Assembly (NCBI GenBank): GCA_900290255.1
Contig: OMOD01000046.1
Location: forward strand, 53,391 to 117,390
Direction: 5' to 3'
Length of the DNA: 64,000 nt
Source of the DNA: Candidatus Sulfotelmatobacter kueseliae
Lineage (GTDB): Bacteria > Acidobacteriota > Terriglobia > Terriglobales > Acidobacteriaceae
The first letter of the stretch is position 1. Each line of letters begins with the position of its first letter. Of the stretch, positions 30,396-40,546 are shown piece by piece. The position numbers and the translations under genes were made by a program. Below the pieces are notes generated by a model. That model saw nothing but the letters and a program-made list of their open reading frames with translations. It was not told the origin of the DNA and did no database searches.

Positions 30396-30968
30396 ATGGC
30401 GCAGCAGACTCCGTCCGGTATTGTGCGCTCGGCTTCGACATGGTCCATCGTGTGGGGCGTTTCGCTCATCATCTTGGGCATGCTGGCGGTGGGATCGCCG
30501 TTTCTCGCCGCTGTCGCGGTCAACGCGGTACTTGCCTGGCTCATCGTTTTGGCAGGTGTGGTTCACTTGACCGTCGCTTTTCACACACGCGAAGCAGGCA
30601 GTCTGATCTGGAGACTGCTGGTAGGGCTGGCATATATCTGCTTTGGTGTGTACCTGATTGCGCGTCCAGCACTGGGTGTGGTGTCGCTCACTTTGGTACT
30701 GGCATCGCTTTTTCTGGTGGAGGGCATCCTGAACATTGTTTTGTTTTTCAGGATACGGTCAATCCGAGGATCCGGTTGGGTTTTGCTTGACGGGATCATT
30801 ACTCTGTTGTTGGGGCTGATGATCTACACACAATGGCCGTCGAGTTCGGCCTGGGCGATAGGCACGCTGGTCGGCGTGAGCATGATCATCAGCGGCGTTA
30901 CACGGGTGATGGTCTCTTTCGCGGTCCGGAAGGCAGCGGACACGATCGAGTCGAAATTGGCTGCTTAG
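30396..30968 (+). CDS. HdeD family membrane protein (DUF308)
   Basis: 190 aa, six hydrophobic segments; WSIVWGVSLIILGMLAVGSPFLAAVAVNAVLAWLIVLAGVVHL; RBS gaggagg upstream. Confidence 0.85.
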   Translation: MAQQTPSGIVRSASTWSIVWGVSLIILGMLAVGSPFLAAVAVNAVLAWLIVLAGVVHLTVAFHTREAGSLIWRLLVGLAYICFGVYLIARPALGVVSLTLVLASLFLVEGILNIVLFFRIRSIRGSGWVLLDGIITLLLGLMIYTQWPSSSAWAIGTLVGVSMIISGVTRVMVSFAVRKAADTIESKLAA

Positions 30969-31088
30969 TGGGTCGGGGCAACATTTGGGAAAGCTCGCTC
31001 TAGCGACGCGAGGCAGGATGCGGCGCTTCGGGGTAGTTGTGTCCGCTGAAACCTGGCGTTGACCGAAAACTGAACGGAGGAATACGGC

Positions 31089-31739
31089 ATGGGAGGCTTG
31101 ATTCCGTTAGGCGATGCCTCGCGGCGCCCGGCACGCGTCCCCCTGGTTACCGCCCTCATCATCGTGGTGAATGCCGTTGTTTTTGTGCTTGAGCTGATGC
31201 GCGGCGAATCATTCGTGATGCAGTGGTCAGCGGTGCCCGCGCAAATTGTTTCCGGCCATCACTGGATCACGATTCTGACCGCCATGTTCATGCACGGCAG
31301 TTGGTCGCACATCATCGGCAACATGATTTTCTTATGGGCCTTTGCCCCCGAAATCGAAGATGCCATGGGCCGGGGTCGATATCTTGTCTTCTACCTGCTT
31401 GGCGGGCTCGTGGCCATGCTTGCCCAGGTTCTGGCCGACCCGCATTCCACGGTGCCCAACCTCGGCGCCAGCGGAGCAATCGCAGCGGTGATGGGCGCGT
31501 TTCTGGTGACCTATCCTACTGATCAGATTCGCACGCTTCTGTTCATATTCGTGTTCGCGCGAATCAGGTTCATCCCGGCAGCCCTCTTAATTGGTTTTTG
31601 GTTTCTGACTCAGCTCTTCCAGGCAGGCACTGTGGCACACGTGCAGACCGGCGGCGTGGCATACCTGGCGCACATTGGTGGCTTTATCTTTGGAGTTGCC
31701 ACTGCCCGTCTGTTCGAGGGCTCGCGTCGAATCGCGTGA
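31089..31739 (+). CDS. Rhomboid family intramembrane serine protease
   Basis: FMHGSWSHIIGNMIFLWAFAPEIEDAMG, NLGASGAIAAVMGAF, AHIGGFIFG. Confidence 0.95.
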   Translation: MGGLIPLGDASRRPARVPLVTALIIVVNAVVFVLELMRGESFVMQWSAVPAQIVSGHHWITILTAMFMHGSWSHIIGNMIFLWAFAPEIEDAMGRGRYLVFYLLGGLVAMLAQVLADPHSTVPNLGASGAIAAVMGAFLVTYPTDQIRTLLFIFVFARIRFIPAALLIGFWFLTQLFQAGTVAHVQTGGVAYLAHIGGFIFGVATARLFEGSRRIA

Positions 31740-31802
31740 AATAATCGCTTCTTCTATCCGAGAGCCGAGCGGGCGTCGACCAGCCGGCTCCCTATCAGCA
31801 GT

Positions 31803-31829
31803 AAAAAGGGCGGCCGCAAGGCCGCCCCA
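31803..31829 (-). terminator. Rho-independent terminator downstream of ftsH
   Basis: Minus strand GGGGCGGCCTTGCGGCCGCCCTTTTTAC. Confidence 0.8.
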
Positions 31830-31857
31830 AACTGGCAACTAATTACTGCAACTGCTC

Positions 31858-33768
31858 TTACGCCGTCGCCGGCCGCTCACCGGCCTTTGGAGCCCGTCCC
31901 GGCTGCAGGTCTGGCTTGATCACATGTTGCACGCCGTCTTCCGGCTTCGACGGCGGCGCCTGCACCGGAGGCAGTTCCTGGCCATCGACCAGGAGCTTGA
32001 TCTCGTGCGCGTCGAGCACTTCCCGTTCAATCAGCGCCCGGGCAATCTTTTCGAGCGTGTCGCGATTATCCGACAGGATCTGCTTGGCGGTGTTGTAGCC
32101 GTTATTGACCAGCTTGCGCACTTCCTGGTCAATCTTGATCGCCGTGTCTTCGCTGTAATCGCGATGCTGTGCGATTTCGCGTCCGAGAAAGATCTGCTCT
32201 TCCTTCTTGCCGAAGGTCAGCGGACCCAGATCGCTCATGCCCCACTCGCAGACCATCTTGCGCGCCAGGTCCGTGGCCCGTTCGATGTCGTTGCCGGCGC
32301 CCGTGCTCATGCAGTTCAGGAACAGCTCTTCCGCGATGCGCCCGCCCATCAGAATGGCGATCTCGGTCTCCAGATAGTTCTTGTAATAGTTGTGCCGGTC
32401 ATCAATGGGCAGCTGCATGGTGACGCCGAGCGCCATGCCGCGCGGAATGATCGTGACCTTGTGCAGCGGATCGGAATTCGGCATTTTCGCCGCCACCAGC
32501 GCATGCCCGGCCTCATGGTAGGCCGTATTCCGCTTCTCCGCGTCCGAAAGCAGCAGCGACTTGCGCTCCACGCCCATCAGGACTTTATCTTTGGCCAGCT
32601 CGAAGTCATACATCAGAACCGCTTTACGGTTCTGCCGTGCCGCCGCAAGGGCCGCCTCGTTGACCATGTTCTCGATATCCGCCCCGGAGAATCCCGGAGT
32701 GCCGCGTGCCAGCACGGAAAGATCAACGTCCTCGGCCAGCGGCTTCTTGCGGGTATGCACGCGCAGGATTTCCTCGCGTCCGCGCACATCCGGACGGCTC
32801 ACCACCACCCGCCGGTCAAACCGCCCCGGCCGCAGCAGGGCCGGATCGAGCACGTCTGGACGGTTGGTCGCGGCCATCAGAATCACGCCTTCGTTCGACT
32901 CGAACCCGTCCATTTCGACCAACAGTTGATTCAGCGTCTGCTCGCGCTCATCGTGCCCGCCGCCCAGGCCGGCGCCGCGATGCCGCCCCACCGCGTCAAT
33001 TTCGTCAATGAAAATAATGCAGGGAGCGTTTTTCTTGCCCTGCTCAAACAGATCGCGCACCCGGCTGGCCCCGACGCCGACAAACATCTCCACAAAATCC
33101 GAACCGGAAATCGAGAAAAACGGCACGTTCGCTTCGCCAGCAACCGCCCGCGCCAGCAGTGTTTTGCCCGTTCCCGGAGGCCCTACCAGCAGCACGCCTT
33201 TCGGAATGCGCCCGCCCAGCTTCTGGAATTTTTGTGCCTCGCGCAGGAATTCGATGATCTCGCGCAGCTCTTCTTTGGCCTCATCCACGCCCGCCACATC
33301 TTTGAACGTGACTTTTTTCTGCTGCATGGAGAGCAGCCGCGCCCGGCTCTTGCCGAACGACAATGCCTTGTTCCCGCCCGTCTGCATCTGGCGCAGCATG
33401 AACAGCCACACGGCTCCAATCAGTACAAACGGAATCACCTGGATCAGCCACGCCCAGTTTCCGCCATTGATGTCGCGGAAAGTGATGCTGACGCCTTTGC
33501 TCTGCAACGTCTTCAACATCTCCGGAGTGAAGTAATTTGCGGGCGCAGTGGTGTGGAAGGCGGAACCATCGGTGTGCTTTCCGCGCACTTCCATCCCGTT
33601 GACCGTGAGCTCGTGGACTTTGCCCTGGTCGATGTCACTCATGAACTGCGTGACGTTGAGTTCTACGTCCTTTTGCCCGTCGCGGGCGCTCTTCAGCAGT
33701 TGGTACAGCAGCAGTCCTGAGACTACGATCAGCACCCAGAAGAGCACGGTCTTTACAGTTGAGTTCAC
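31858..33768 (-). CDS. ftsH: ATP-dependent zinc metalloprotease FtsH
   Basis: [63 protein letters not shown]. Confidence 0.97.
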   Translation of the reverse strand: MNSTVKTVLFWVLIVVSGLLLYQLLKSARDGQKDVELNVTQFMSDIDQGKVHELTVNGMEVRGKHTDGSAFHTTAPANYFTPEMLKTLQSKGVSITFRDINGGNWAWLIQVIPFVLIGAVWLFMLRQMQTGGNKALSFGKSRARLLSMQQKKVTFKDVAGVDEAKEELREIIEFLREAQKFQKLGGRIPKGVLLVGPPGTGKTLLARAVAGEANVPFFSISGSDFVEMFVGVGASRVRDLFEQGKKNAPCIIFIDEIDAVGRHRGAGLGGGHDEREQTLNQLLVEMDGFESNEGVILMAATNRPDVLDPALLRPGRFDRRVVVSRPDVRGREEILRVHTRKKPLAEDVDLSVLARGTPGFSGADIENMVNEAALAAARQNRKAVLMYDFELAKDKVLMGVERKSLLLSDAEKRNTAYHEAGHALVAAKMPNSDPLHKVTIIPRGMALGVTMQLPIDDRHNYYKNYLETEIAILMGGRIAEELFLNCMSTGAGNDIERATDLARKMVCEWGMSDLGPLTFGKKEEQIFLGREIAQHRDYSEDTAIKIDQEVRKLVNNGYNTAKQILSDNRDTLEKIARALIEREVLDAHEIKLLVDGQELPPVQAPPSKPEDGVQHVIKPDLQPGRAPKAGERPATA

Positions 33769-33912
33769 CTAGAAGACTCCTCGAACAGGGGTCACTGCCT
33801 ACACCTACTCCTGCAGCTATATTAGATGCCCATGGCCAACTTTTGATTGGCCAAATCCCTGGTCCTATTCTACCTTTTCTGCACAAAAAAGAAGTGAACC
33901 AGCGAATATGAC

Positions 33913-34482
33913 TTAAGTCACGGGGCCACTTAGACTTGCCGCCGCTACATAGGGCAGGTTGCGGCTCGTCTGCTCGACCGCGCCCAGGCCGTATCCCACC
34001 AGAAAAGTCTCATCCACCAGGAAGCCGAAGTAGTCGGGCTGCAGCGACACCCGGCGCGCCGCCTGCCGGTCGAGCAGCGTCACCAGCTTCACCGACGCCG
34101 CCCCTCGCGCCCGCAGGTCGGCCATCAGGAACTCACTGGTTACCCCCGAGTGCACTAGCCCCTCAACCAGCAGAATGTGTTGACCGCGAATGTCGGGTTC
34201 GTGGCTGAAGAAGATCTCCATCACCTCGTTGGCCGATCCGTCCTTCGTCCGGCGATACTTCGGCTTGATGAACTGGCAAACGATCGGGACTTCCAGCACC
34301 CGCACCAGGTCGGCCAGAAACATGAACGCATTCTCCAGCACGGCCAGCACCTGAACCGCCTGATTTCCGGCGGTTTGCCCTTTGTAGTCGTCGGAGATCT
34401 GCCGCCCCAGTTCCTTCACCCGCTTCTGAATCTGCTCGGTCGTGATGACCTGCCGCAGGGGCTCAACTCTCGCGCCGCTCAT
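33913..34482 (-). CDS. hpt: Hypoxanthine phosphoribosyltransferase
   Basis: Phosphoribosyltransferase order ...VLENAFMFLADLVR..., ILLVEGLVHSGVTSEFLMADLRARGAASVKLVTLLDRQAARRVSLQPDYFGFLV; adjacent to tilS and ftsH. Confidence 0.85.
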   Translation of the reverse strand: MSGARVEPLRQVITTEQIQKRVKELGRQISDDYKGQTAGNQAVQVLAVLENAFMFLADLVRVLEVPIVCQFIKPKYRRTKDGSANEVMEIFFSHEPDIRGQHILLVEGLVHSGVTSEFLMADLRARGAASVKLVTLLDRQAARRVSLQPDYFGFLVDETFLVGYGLGAVEQTSRNLPYVAAASLSGPVT

Positions 34483-34516
34483 CGAAGTTTGGTTTCTCCC
34501 GCCCTGCCGCTCAATT

Positions 34517-36526
34517 CTACGCCGTCGGCGTCCCGGCGAGGGGCCGCTCTACGATCCGGATCGCCTCCCGCCCCGGCGCCGCCCGCAGCTTCGCCGGTGC
34601 CGGAAATCCCCGCACCCACACGATCTCATTTCCGCTCGCCGCCACCGGCCATGACCGGCGCTCCGGCTGCGCTACGTGCCGCTCCTGCAGCAATTCTTTA
34701 ACTTTCTTGGGGGATTTGGTATGGGCCGGCCAGAACCGGTCTCCCGGACGCCAGTTCCTCACCGTTAACGGTCCGCGCAAGGATGCCGCATCCAGAACTT
34801 CCTCAGGATTATACGCTGCCACCGCATCGGCGGGAATGTGCAGCACTTCGATTTGCGTGCCGGTTTCGTTGACCACGATTGTTCCTGGAATCGGCAACTC
34901 GTATTCGTAGTCCTGCGACGCGAGCGGCTGGCGCAGGTCGGGAGTCAGGAAGACGATCTCCTCGGCATCACGCCTCGCCTTCCATCCCAGTGGCAGCGAC
35001 AACTCCCTGCCCGCGCCGGCGTCTTCAGCGGCAAAGCGCAGAATCTCTTCCACGTGCTTGAACTCCAGCGGAATTCCCGCGTGTGCGCCAACCGCTTTGA
35101 TCACCCTGCGTTGCACGGCAACCGGCTCGCCCAACAACCACAGCCGGCTGACGGATGCATTCATGACCAGCCAGGGAGCGTTGGCGATTCTTGACCGCAG
35201 ATCCGCATCCGACGTCACGTGGAAGAGCGGCCCTTTAGGGCCGCGTACAGACGAATCTTCTGGAGCGAGGGGCTTTAGCCCCTGAGGTTCGCTGCCGCCC
35301 GCCGATGCAATCTGCACCAAGCTCGCCTGAGAACCCGCGTCCCGCGCCCACTCGGGCTCAGACCAGTGCACCGTCGTGCCCATCCAGCCCGCCACTTCAT
35401 TTTCCCAATAATCTTCTTCGCCCCGCGCAATCTCAGCCAGCTCCGCCAGACTCTCCGCCACCGCCGGATTGAATTCCTTTTCCAGCAGCGGCACCACCAG
35501 CTTGCGCACGCGGTTGCGGGTCAGCGCAGCGTCAGTATTGCTCGAATCTTCGCGCCAGCTTTGCCCAATGTCGTTGAGATACTGCTCCAGCTCACGCCGC
35601 CGAATCGCCAGCAGCGGCCGCACAATCTCGCCGCAAATCTCTCCCTCATCGTCTTCCACCGGAATTCGCGGATAAATCCCTCCCAGCCCCCGCATGCCCG
35701 CCCCGCGAATCATCCGCATCAGGACGGTCTCGGCCTGATCGTCGAGCGTGTGCCCGGTAACGATCTTGTCCAGATGGGGAAGCTGGGTGCCCCACCCTTC
35801 TGGCAGGTTGCCCCACCCTTGTCCCTGGCGGGTGCCCCACCCTTGTCCCCGCGCTTTTTGCGGGGACAGGGTGGGGATTTTGACTTGAGCGGCCTGGACG
35901 TGTTTTGAAAGGGCGCGGCTTCCAGCCGCGCCGTCAGGATGGGCACCGGAAACCGGGAGGGGCACGGCTTCAGCGGTGTCGCGTGCGGGAAGCTCCCTGC
36001 TCCGACCATCACCGTGGAAGAGCGGCCCTTCAGGGCCGCGTCCCGGGGCAACTTCTGAAACAGAGGGCTTTAGCCCCTGGGATTTGCTTTGGGGTGGCGC
36101 AGCGCTTCCAGCGCTGCGATCAGTGCCGCCCTCAAGGATCTGGGCTTTAGCCCCTGAGGGACTTTCCCCTAACAAAAGCCGGAAGAATCCATACCTCAAC
36201 TCCCGCGCCGCCGCTTCTACGCTGACGCCTTCCTCGCGTGCATGCTCCGCCACATCGTCGCCATCAACAGGAAACTCCAGATCATGCTCGCGAGCCAATT
36301 CCGCGACGAACTTCTCGTCCGCGTCCGATTCCGCCCCGCGCAGCTTGTGATTGAAATGAACAACCGAAAGGACAATCCCCAATTCGCCCCGCAACTCCAG
36401 CAGCAACCGCAAAAGCGCAACCGAATCGATCCCGCCGGAAACGGCCACGCCAACGCGATCCCCGGCCCTCAGCAGCTCCTGCCGCCGGATATGGCCAAGC
36501 ACGCGCTCCGCGAGTGAATGCATCAA
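34517..36526 (-). CDS. tilS: tRNA(Ile)-lysidine synthetase with long repeat-derived in-frame insertions
   Basis: GVAVSGGIDSVALLRLLLEL, SVVHFNHKLRGAESDADEKFV, KIVTGHTLDDQAETVLMRMIRGAGMRGLGGI; ~130-aa insertion between RYGFFRLLL and KIVTGHTL. Confidence 0.93.
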   Translation of the reverse strand: MMHSLAERVLGHIRRQELLRAGDRVGVAVSGGIDSVALLRLLLELRGELGIVLSVVHFNHKLRGAESDADEKFVAELAREHDLEFPVDGDDVAEHAREEGVSVEAAARELRYGFFRLLLGESPSGAKAQILEGGTDRSAGSAAPPQSKSQGLKPSVSEVAPGRGPEGPLFHGDGRSRELPARDTAEAVPLPVSGAHPDGAAGSRALSKHVQAAQVKIPTLSPQKARGQGWGTRQGQGWGNLPEGWGTQLPHLDKIVTGHTLDDQAETVLMRMIRGAGMRGLGGIYPRIPVEDDEGEICGEIVRPLLAIRRRELEQYLNDIGQSWREDSSNTDAALTRNRVRKLVVPLLEKEFNPAVAESLAELAEIARGEEDYWENEVAGWMGTTVHWSEPEWARDAGSQASLVQIASAGGSEPQGLKPLAPEDSSVRGPKGPLFHVTSDADLRSRIANAPWLVMNASVSRLWLLGEPVAVQRRVIKAVGAHAGIPLEFKHVEEILRFAAEDAGAGRELSLPLGWKARRDAEEIVFLTPDLRQPLASQDYEYELPIPGTIVVNETGTQIEVLHIPADAVAAYNPEEVLDAASLRGPLTVRNWRPGDRFWPAHTKSPKKVKELLQERHVAQPERRSWPVAASGNEIVWVRGFPAPAKLRAAPGREAIRIVERPLAGTPTA
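35217..35287. repeat. GTGGAAGAGCGGC-type palindromic repeat inside tilS
   Basis: gtggaagagcggccctttagggccgcgt...gaggggctttagcccctgag, translated in frame. Confidence 0.85.
35786..36169. repeat. Composite repeat insertion inside tilS: GGGTGCCCCACCCTT units plus GTGGAAGAGCGGC/GGGCTTTAGCCCC units
   Basis: Three 'tgccccaccctt' units, a gtccccgcgctttttgcggggac hairpin, gtggaagagcggcccttcagggccgcgt, and two gggctttagcccctg copies. Confidence 0.85.
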
Positions 36527-36667
36527 GGCATCTTACAACTCCGCGCACATACAGTTGGAGGGGCGGACGCCCTCGTCCGCCCAGACAGCAGCGGTGACTT
36601 TCAAGGGACGAGCATAAAGCGCTGCTCCCCGGACGCGGCGTCCGGGGCTCCACGGAGAACCCGGCGC

Positions 36668-38647
36668 CTACACTCCCGCGCTCTTCTCCGCGATCAGCTT
36701 TCTGATCTTCTCCACGAACTCCGCCGCCGGCATGTCCTCGGTCTTCTCTTTCCCCCGCGAGCGGACGTTCACCTTTCCCGCCTCCGCCTCTTTATCCCCG
36801 ACGACGAGTAAAAACGGCACCTTCTGCATGGCGTGCTCGCGAATCTTGGCGTTCATCTTCTCGTTGCGCGCATCCACTTCCACGCGCACGCCGATCGCCT
36901 TCAGCTGCGCCGCGACTTTATTCGCATACTCCGCGTGCCGCTCGCTGATCGGGATCATCACCGCCTGCACCGGCGACAGCCACACCGGAAACGCGCCCGC
37001 GTAGTGTTCGATCAGCACGCCGAAGAAGCGTTCCACCGACCCGTACAGCGCGCGATGCACCATGACCGGCTGCTTGCGCGATCCATCTTCGGCGACGTAT
37101 TCGAGTCCGAAGCGCTGCGGCAGGTTGAAGTCGAATTGCACCGTCGAGAGCTGCCAGAGCCGCCCGATCGCATCCACCAGCTTGATGTCAATTTTCGGCC
37201 CATAGAACGCGGCCTCGCCGGGCATCGTCTTGTAGTCAATCTTCTTCTCCTTCAGCACTTTTTCGAGCGACTCGGTGGCGTGGTTCCACTGATCTTCGCT
37301 GCCCACAAAATTCTTACGGTCCTCCGGATTCCACGTCGAAAGCTCGGTCTGGAACTGGTCGAAACCGAAATCCTTCAGCACATCCAGGGCAAAATCAAGG
37401 CACAGCGCGATCTCGCCTTCGATCTGCTCCGGCGTGCAGAAAATGTGCGCGTCGTCCTGGGTGAATCCGCGCACGCGCATCAGGCCGTGCATCACTCCCG
37501 AACGCTCGTAGCGATACACCGTGCCCAGTTCGCCCAGCCGCACCGGCAGATCGCGATACGACTTCAGCGAATCCCGGTAAATCAGAATGTGGCCGGGGCA
37601 GTTCATCGGCTTCAGCCGATATTCGGCGTCGTCGAGCTCCATGGCGTCGAACATGTTTTGCGAGTAATAGCCCTCGTGCCCCGAGGTATAAAACAGCTGC
37701 CGCCGCGCCACATGCGGCGTGCACACCAGCGCGTAGCCGCGCTTGAGGTACTCGGAGCGCATCCAGTCTTCCATCTCCTTGCGGATGATCCCGCCCTTGG
37801 GATGCCAGAAAATCAGCCCCGGCCCGGCCAGTTCCTGTATGGAAAACAGGTCGAGCTGCTTGCCCAGCACGCGATGGTCGCGCTTCTTCGCCTCTTCGAC
37901 CTGCTTCAGATAATTGTCGAGGTCCTTCTTCGAGAAAAACGACGTACCGTAGATCCGCTGCAGCTGCGGGTTTTTCTCATCTCCCAGCCAGTACGCGCCT
38001 GCAATGTTGAGCAGCTTGAACGCCTTGATCCTGCCCGTCGACGGGACATGCGGCCCGCGGCAGAAGTCGGTGAACTTGCCGGTGCGGTAAATCGAAATCT
38101 TTTCATCGGGCTTGGTGAATTGCTCGATGAAATGGCACTTCATGAAGTCGCCGTCTTTCTTGAATTCGGCCAGCCCCTGGTCGCGGGGCAGAAACTCGCG
38201 CGCATAGGGAATGTTCTGCTCCACCAGTTCCTGCATCTTCTTCTCGATCTTTTCCAGGTCTTCCGGGGTAAACGCGGTCGGGCGGTAGAAGTCGTAGAAG
38301 AATCCGCTCTCGGTCGCGGGCCCATGGCCCAGCTTGGTCTCCGGGAAAAGCTCGAGCACGGCCGCCGCCAGCAAGTGTGCCGACGAATGCCGGTAAATTT
38401 CCAGCGCCTCCGGATCCTTTTCGGTCAGGATGCGAAGGTCGATGTCTTTTTCGAGCGGGCGGGTCAAGTCGATCAGGGTGGGGCGGGCGCCCTCGCCCGC
38501 CTGTTCGGCGTTGGAAGATATCTTGGCCGCCAGCGCCGCCTCGGCCAGACGCGGGCTGATGGACTTCGCAATCTCGAGCGCGGTCGTGCCTTTGGGAACT
38601 TCCTTGACGCTCCCGTCCGGGAGCTTCACATGAATGCTGTCTGCCAT
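36668..38647 (-). CDS. thrS: Threonyl-tRNA synthetase
   Basis: TGS domain start MADSIHVKLPDGSVKEVPKGTTALEIAKSIS; YRHSSAHLLAAAVLELFPETKLGHGPATESGFFYDF; MNCPGHILIYRDSLKSYRDLPVRLGELGTVYRYERSGVMHGLMRVRGFTQDDAHIF. Confidence 0.97.
   Translation of the reverse strand: MADSIHVKLPDGSVKEVPKGTTALEIAKSISPRLAEAALAAKISSNAEQAGEGARPTLIDLTRPLEKDIDLRILTEKDPEALEIYRHSSAHLLAAAVLELFPETKLGHGPATESGFFYDFYRPTAFTPEDLEKIEKKMQELVEQNIPYAREFLPRDQGLAEFKKDGDFMKCHFIEQFTKPDEKISIYRTGKFTDFCRGPHVPSTGRIKAFKLLNIAGAYWLGDEKNPQLQRIYGTSFFSKKDLDNYLKQVEEAKKRDHRVLGKQLDLFSIQELAGPGLIFWHPKGGIIRKEMEDWMRSEYLKRGYALVCTPHVARRQLFYTSGHEGYYSQNMFDAMELDDAEYRLKPMNCPGHILIYRDSLKSYRDLPVRLGELGTVYRYERSGVMHGLMRVRGFTQDDAHIFCTPEQIEGEIALCLDFALDVLKDFGFDQFQTELSTWNPEDRKNFVGSEDQWNHATESLEKVLKEKKIDYKTMPGEAAFYGPKIDIKLVDAIGRLWQLSTVQFDFNLPQRFGLEYVAEDGSRKQPVMVHRALYGSVERFFGVLIEHYAGAFPVWLSPVQAVMIPISERHAEYANKVAAQLKAIGVRVEVDARNEKMNAKIREHAMQKVPFLLVVGDKEAEAGKVNVRSRGKEKTEDMPAAEFVEKIRKLIAEKSAGV
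38477..38518. repeat. Palindromic repeat inserted in frame in the thrS TGS domain
   Basis: ggggcgggcgccctcgcccgcc hairpin; related sequence ggggcggacgccctcgtccgcc at ~36556; encodes extra AEQAGEGARPT. Confidence 0.75.
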
Positions 38648-38800
38648 AGTGTGGGAACCTGCAAGTGAACTGAATCCTTCAGTCTAAAGAACGGCGTGGG
38701 GAGGGTCAAACCCAGTACCAAGTGCTTGCACAAATTAGTCCACCAGCGGGAATGTGTCTTAGAATTGCGAAGGCCATCGCGACCACCCTTGGGAGGAATC

Positions 38801-39532
38801 ATGCCAAACGCGCTTAGAATCCTCATCTGCGCCGTCATCTTTGCGCCCTTTCAATTTATCCATGCCCAAACCATCCTTTGGAAGGGTCACGACTGGAAGG
38901 TCACAGATGGTGGCATGGCTGGCGTCGCACGGGGTAACCCGGCAAACGTCAACGTCGACAAGAACGGATACCTGCACCTGTCGATCGTGAACCGGGGTGG
39001 CAAGTGGACTGCCGCGGAACTGTTTACCACGGACAATTTCGGCTACGGCACATACCAGTGGGTAGTCGAAGGCGATGTCTACGCCATGGACAAGTCCACG
39101 GTGCTCGGACTGTTTACGTACGGGGCGGTGCACAAAATCGGCGTCGACGCCGAGAACGAAATTGACATCGAATTCTCGCAGTGGAACAGGACCTGCAACG
39201 GTTGCAATGCCGACTTTACCGTCTATCCTTCGACTGGGAACCGCAAGCCCAAGGGTGTGTCGGCCTGGGAGGACAACTTCCAAGTTACGGGTGGAAGCCT
39301 GACCACCGCCAGGATGGAATGGGCTTCCGGGCGAATTACTTTCACGCTCATGAAAGGCATTCAGCCGATCGGCACGACTGCGGAGGTGATTAAAACCGAA
39401 GTCTACAGCTCAAATGCAACCAACATCCCCCAGGAGGCTTCTCCCGTGGGCATCAACTTGTGGTGCTTCCGGGAAACACCCGCAGCCAGCCAATCCGTGA
39501 TTATTCGTGACTTTCAATTCGCGGCTCAATAG
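38801..39532 (+). CDS. Secreted GH16-like family protein
   Basis: Signal peptide MPNALRILICAVIFAPFQFIHA; ENEIDIEFSQW matches the GH16 ExDxE catalytic motif. Confidence 0.8.
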   Translation: MPNALRILICAVIFAPFQFIHAQTILWKGHDWKVTDGGMAGVARGNPANVNVDKNGYLHLSIVNRGGKWTAAELFTTDNFGYGTYQWVVEGDVYAMDKSTVLGLFTYGAVHKIGVDAENEIDIEFSQWNRTCNGCNADFTVYPSTGNRKPKGVSAWEDNFQVTGGSLTTARMEWASGRITFTLMKGIQPIGTTAEVIKTEVYSSNATNIPQEASPVGINLWCFRETPAASQSVIIRDFQFAAQ

Positions 39533-39659
39533 CTCTGGCGAGCACGTTTCCGCGCCGCTGCAGTAAAACCTTGGCCGCGTATTGGCACGGATTTGGATCT
39601 ATGAACTTTCAGAATTTGAATCCGTGAAGATCCGTGTGAATCCGTGGCCGATGGTTTTC

Positions 39660-40424
39660 TCAGTACGATTTCCAGAAGAAGTAGACCGTCATCCCCGTAC
39701 CGACCAGCACCACAAATGTACGCACCCAGGCCTGCGGAAGTTTCTGCGCGTAGTGCGCGCCCAGGTAGCCGCCCGCGATGCCGCCAATGATCATCACAAT
39801 CCCTTGCTTCCAATACACGGCCCGCGCCACGATAAACGTGACCACTGCGACTCCGTTGATCACAAATCCCATCACGCTTTTTAGCGCATTCATGGCGTGA
39901 ATGTCGGCCATGCCCAACGTGGCCAGCATGGCCAGCATCACGATGCCCATGCCGCCGCCGAAATAGCCTCCGTAAACGGCGACAAACAGTTGAAACGCCG
40001 TGGCACCGGCCAGGGCCCCGGTCGTGGCCTCGCGCCCCAGCGCCGACTGGCGTCCTCCCGTGAGGCGCTTGCCAAAGACAAACAGCAGCGTCGCTCCCAG
40101 GATTAACCATGGCAGCACGCGCATGAAAGTCTGTGCCGGCGTATTCAGAAGCAGAACCGCGCCTGCCAATCCGCCAGCCACGCTGGCAGTCAGCAACGGA
40201 ACAAGCACACGCCGCGGCACGTCCAGCCGCTTGCGATATGCTCCGCCGCTGGCCGCCGCCCCCGTCCACAGCGCGATCGTGTTGGTGGCATTGGCCGGAA
40301 TCGGCGGCACGCCCATAAACAGCAGCGCCGGAAACGAAATGAAGCTGCCGCCGCCGGCCACCGAGTTCAGCGCCCCGCCGAGCGCCGCGGCGAAAGTAAG
40401 AAAGAGGATGGTTCCCAGGTTCAA
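39660..40424 (-). CDS. TauE/SafE family sulfite exporter-like membrane protein
   Basis: 254 aa; AALGGALNSVAGGGSFISFPALLFMGVPPIPANATNTIALWTG. Confidence 0.92.
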   Translation of the reverse strand: MNLGTILFLTFAAALGGALNSVAGGGSFISFPALLFMGVPPIPANATNTIALWTGAAASGGAYRKRLDVPRRVLVPLLTASVAGGLAGAVLLLNTPAQTFMRVLPWLILGATLLFVFGKRLTGGRQSALGREATTGALAGATAFQLFVAVYGGYFGGGMGIVMLAMLATLGMADIHAMNALKSVMGFVINGVAVVTFIVARAVYWKQGIVMIIGGIAGGYLGAHYAQKLPQAWVRTFVVLVGTGMTVYFFWKSY

Positions 40425-40546
40425 GCAGTAAGGTGTACCAGAAACCGCGCCTTACCGCCAACCGCTGCGCGCGGAGCCGCAGCTCAGTCCGAGCCCGATC
40501 GGAGGATTGAGGCTGCGCGAGGCGCAGGCGGATATAATGTGTGTAG

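Noticed and set aside
31924-33720. 598-aa + strand ORF opposite ftsH
   Set aside because: Shadow ORF; FtsH on the minus strand is unambiguous
35774-36169. Possible CRISPR-like or tandem-repeat array (repeated 'tgccccaccctt')
   Set aside because: Units are hairpins of unequal spacing without unique spacers, translated within tilS; no cas genes in the window
36833-38668. 611-aa + strand ORF opposite thrS
   Set aside because: Shadow ORF; ThrS on the minus strand is unambiguous
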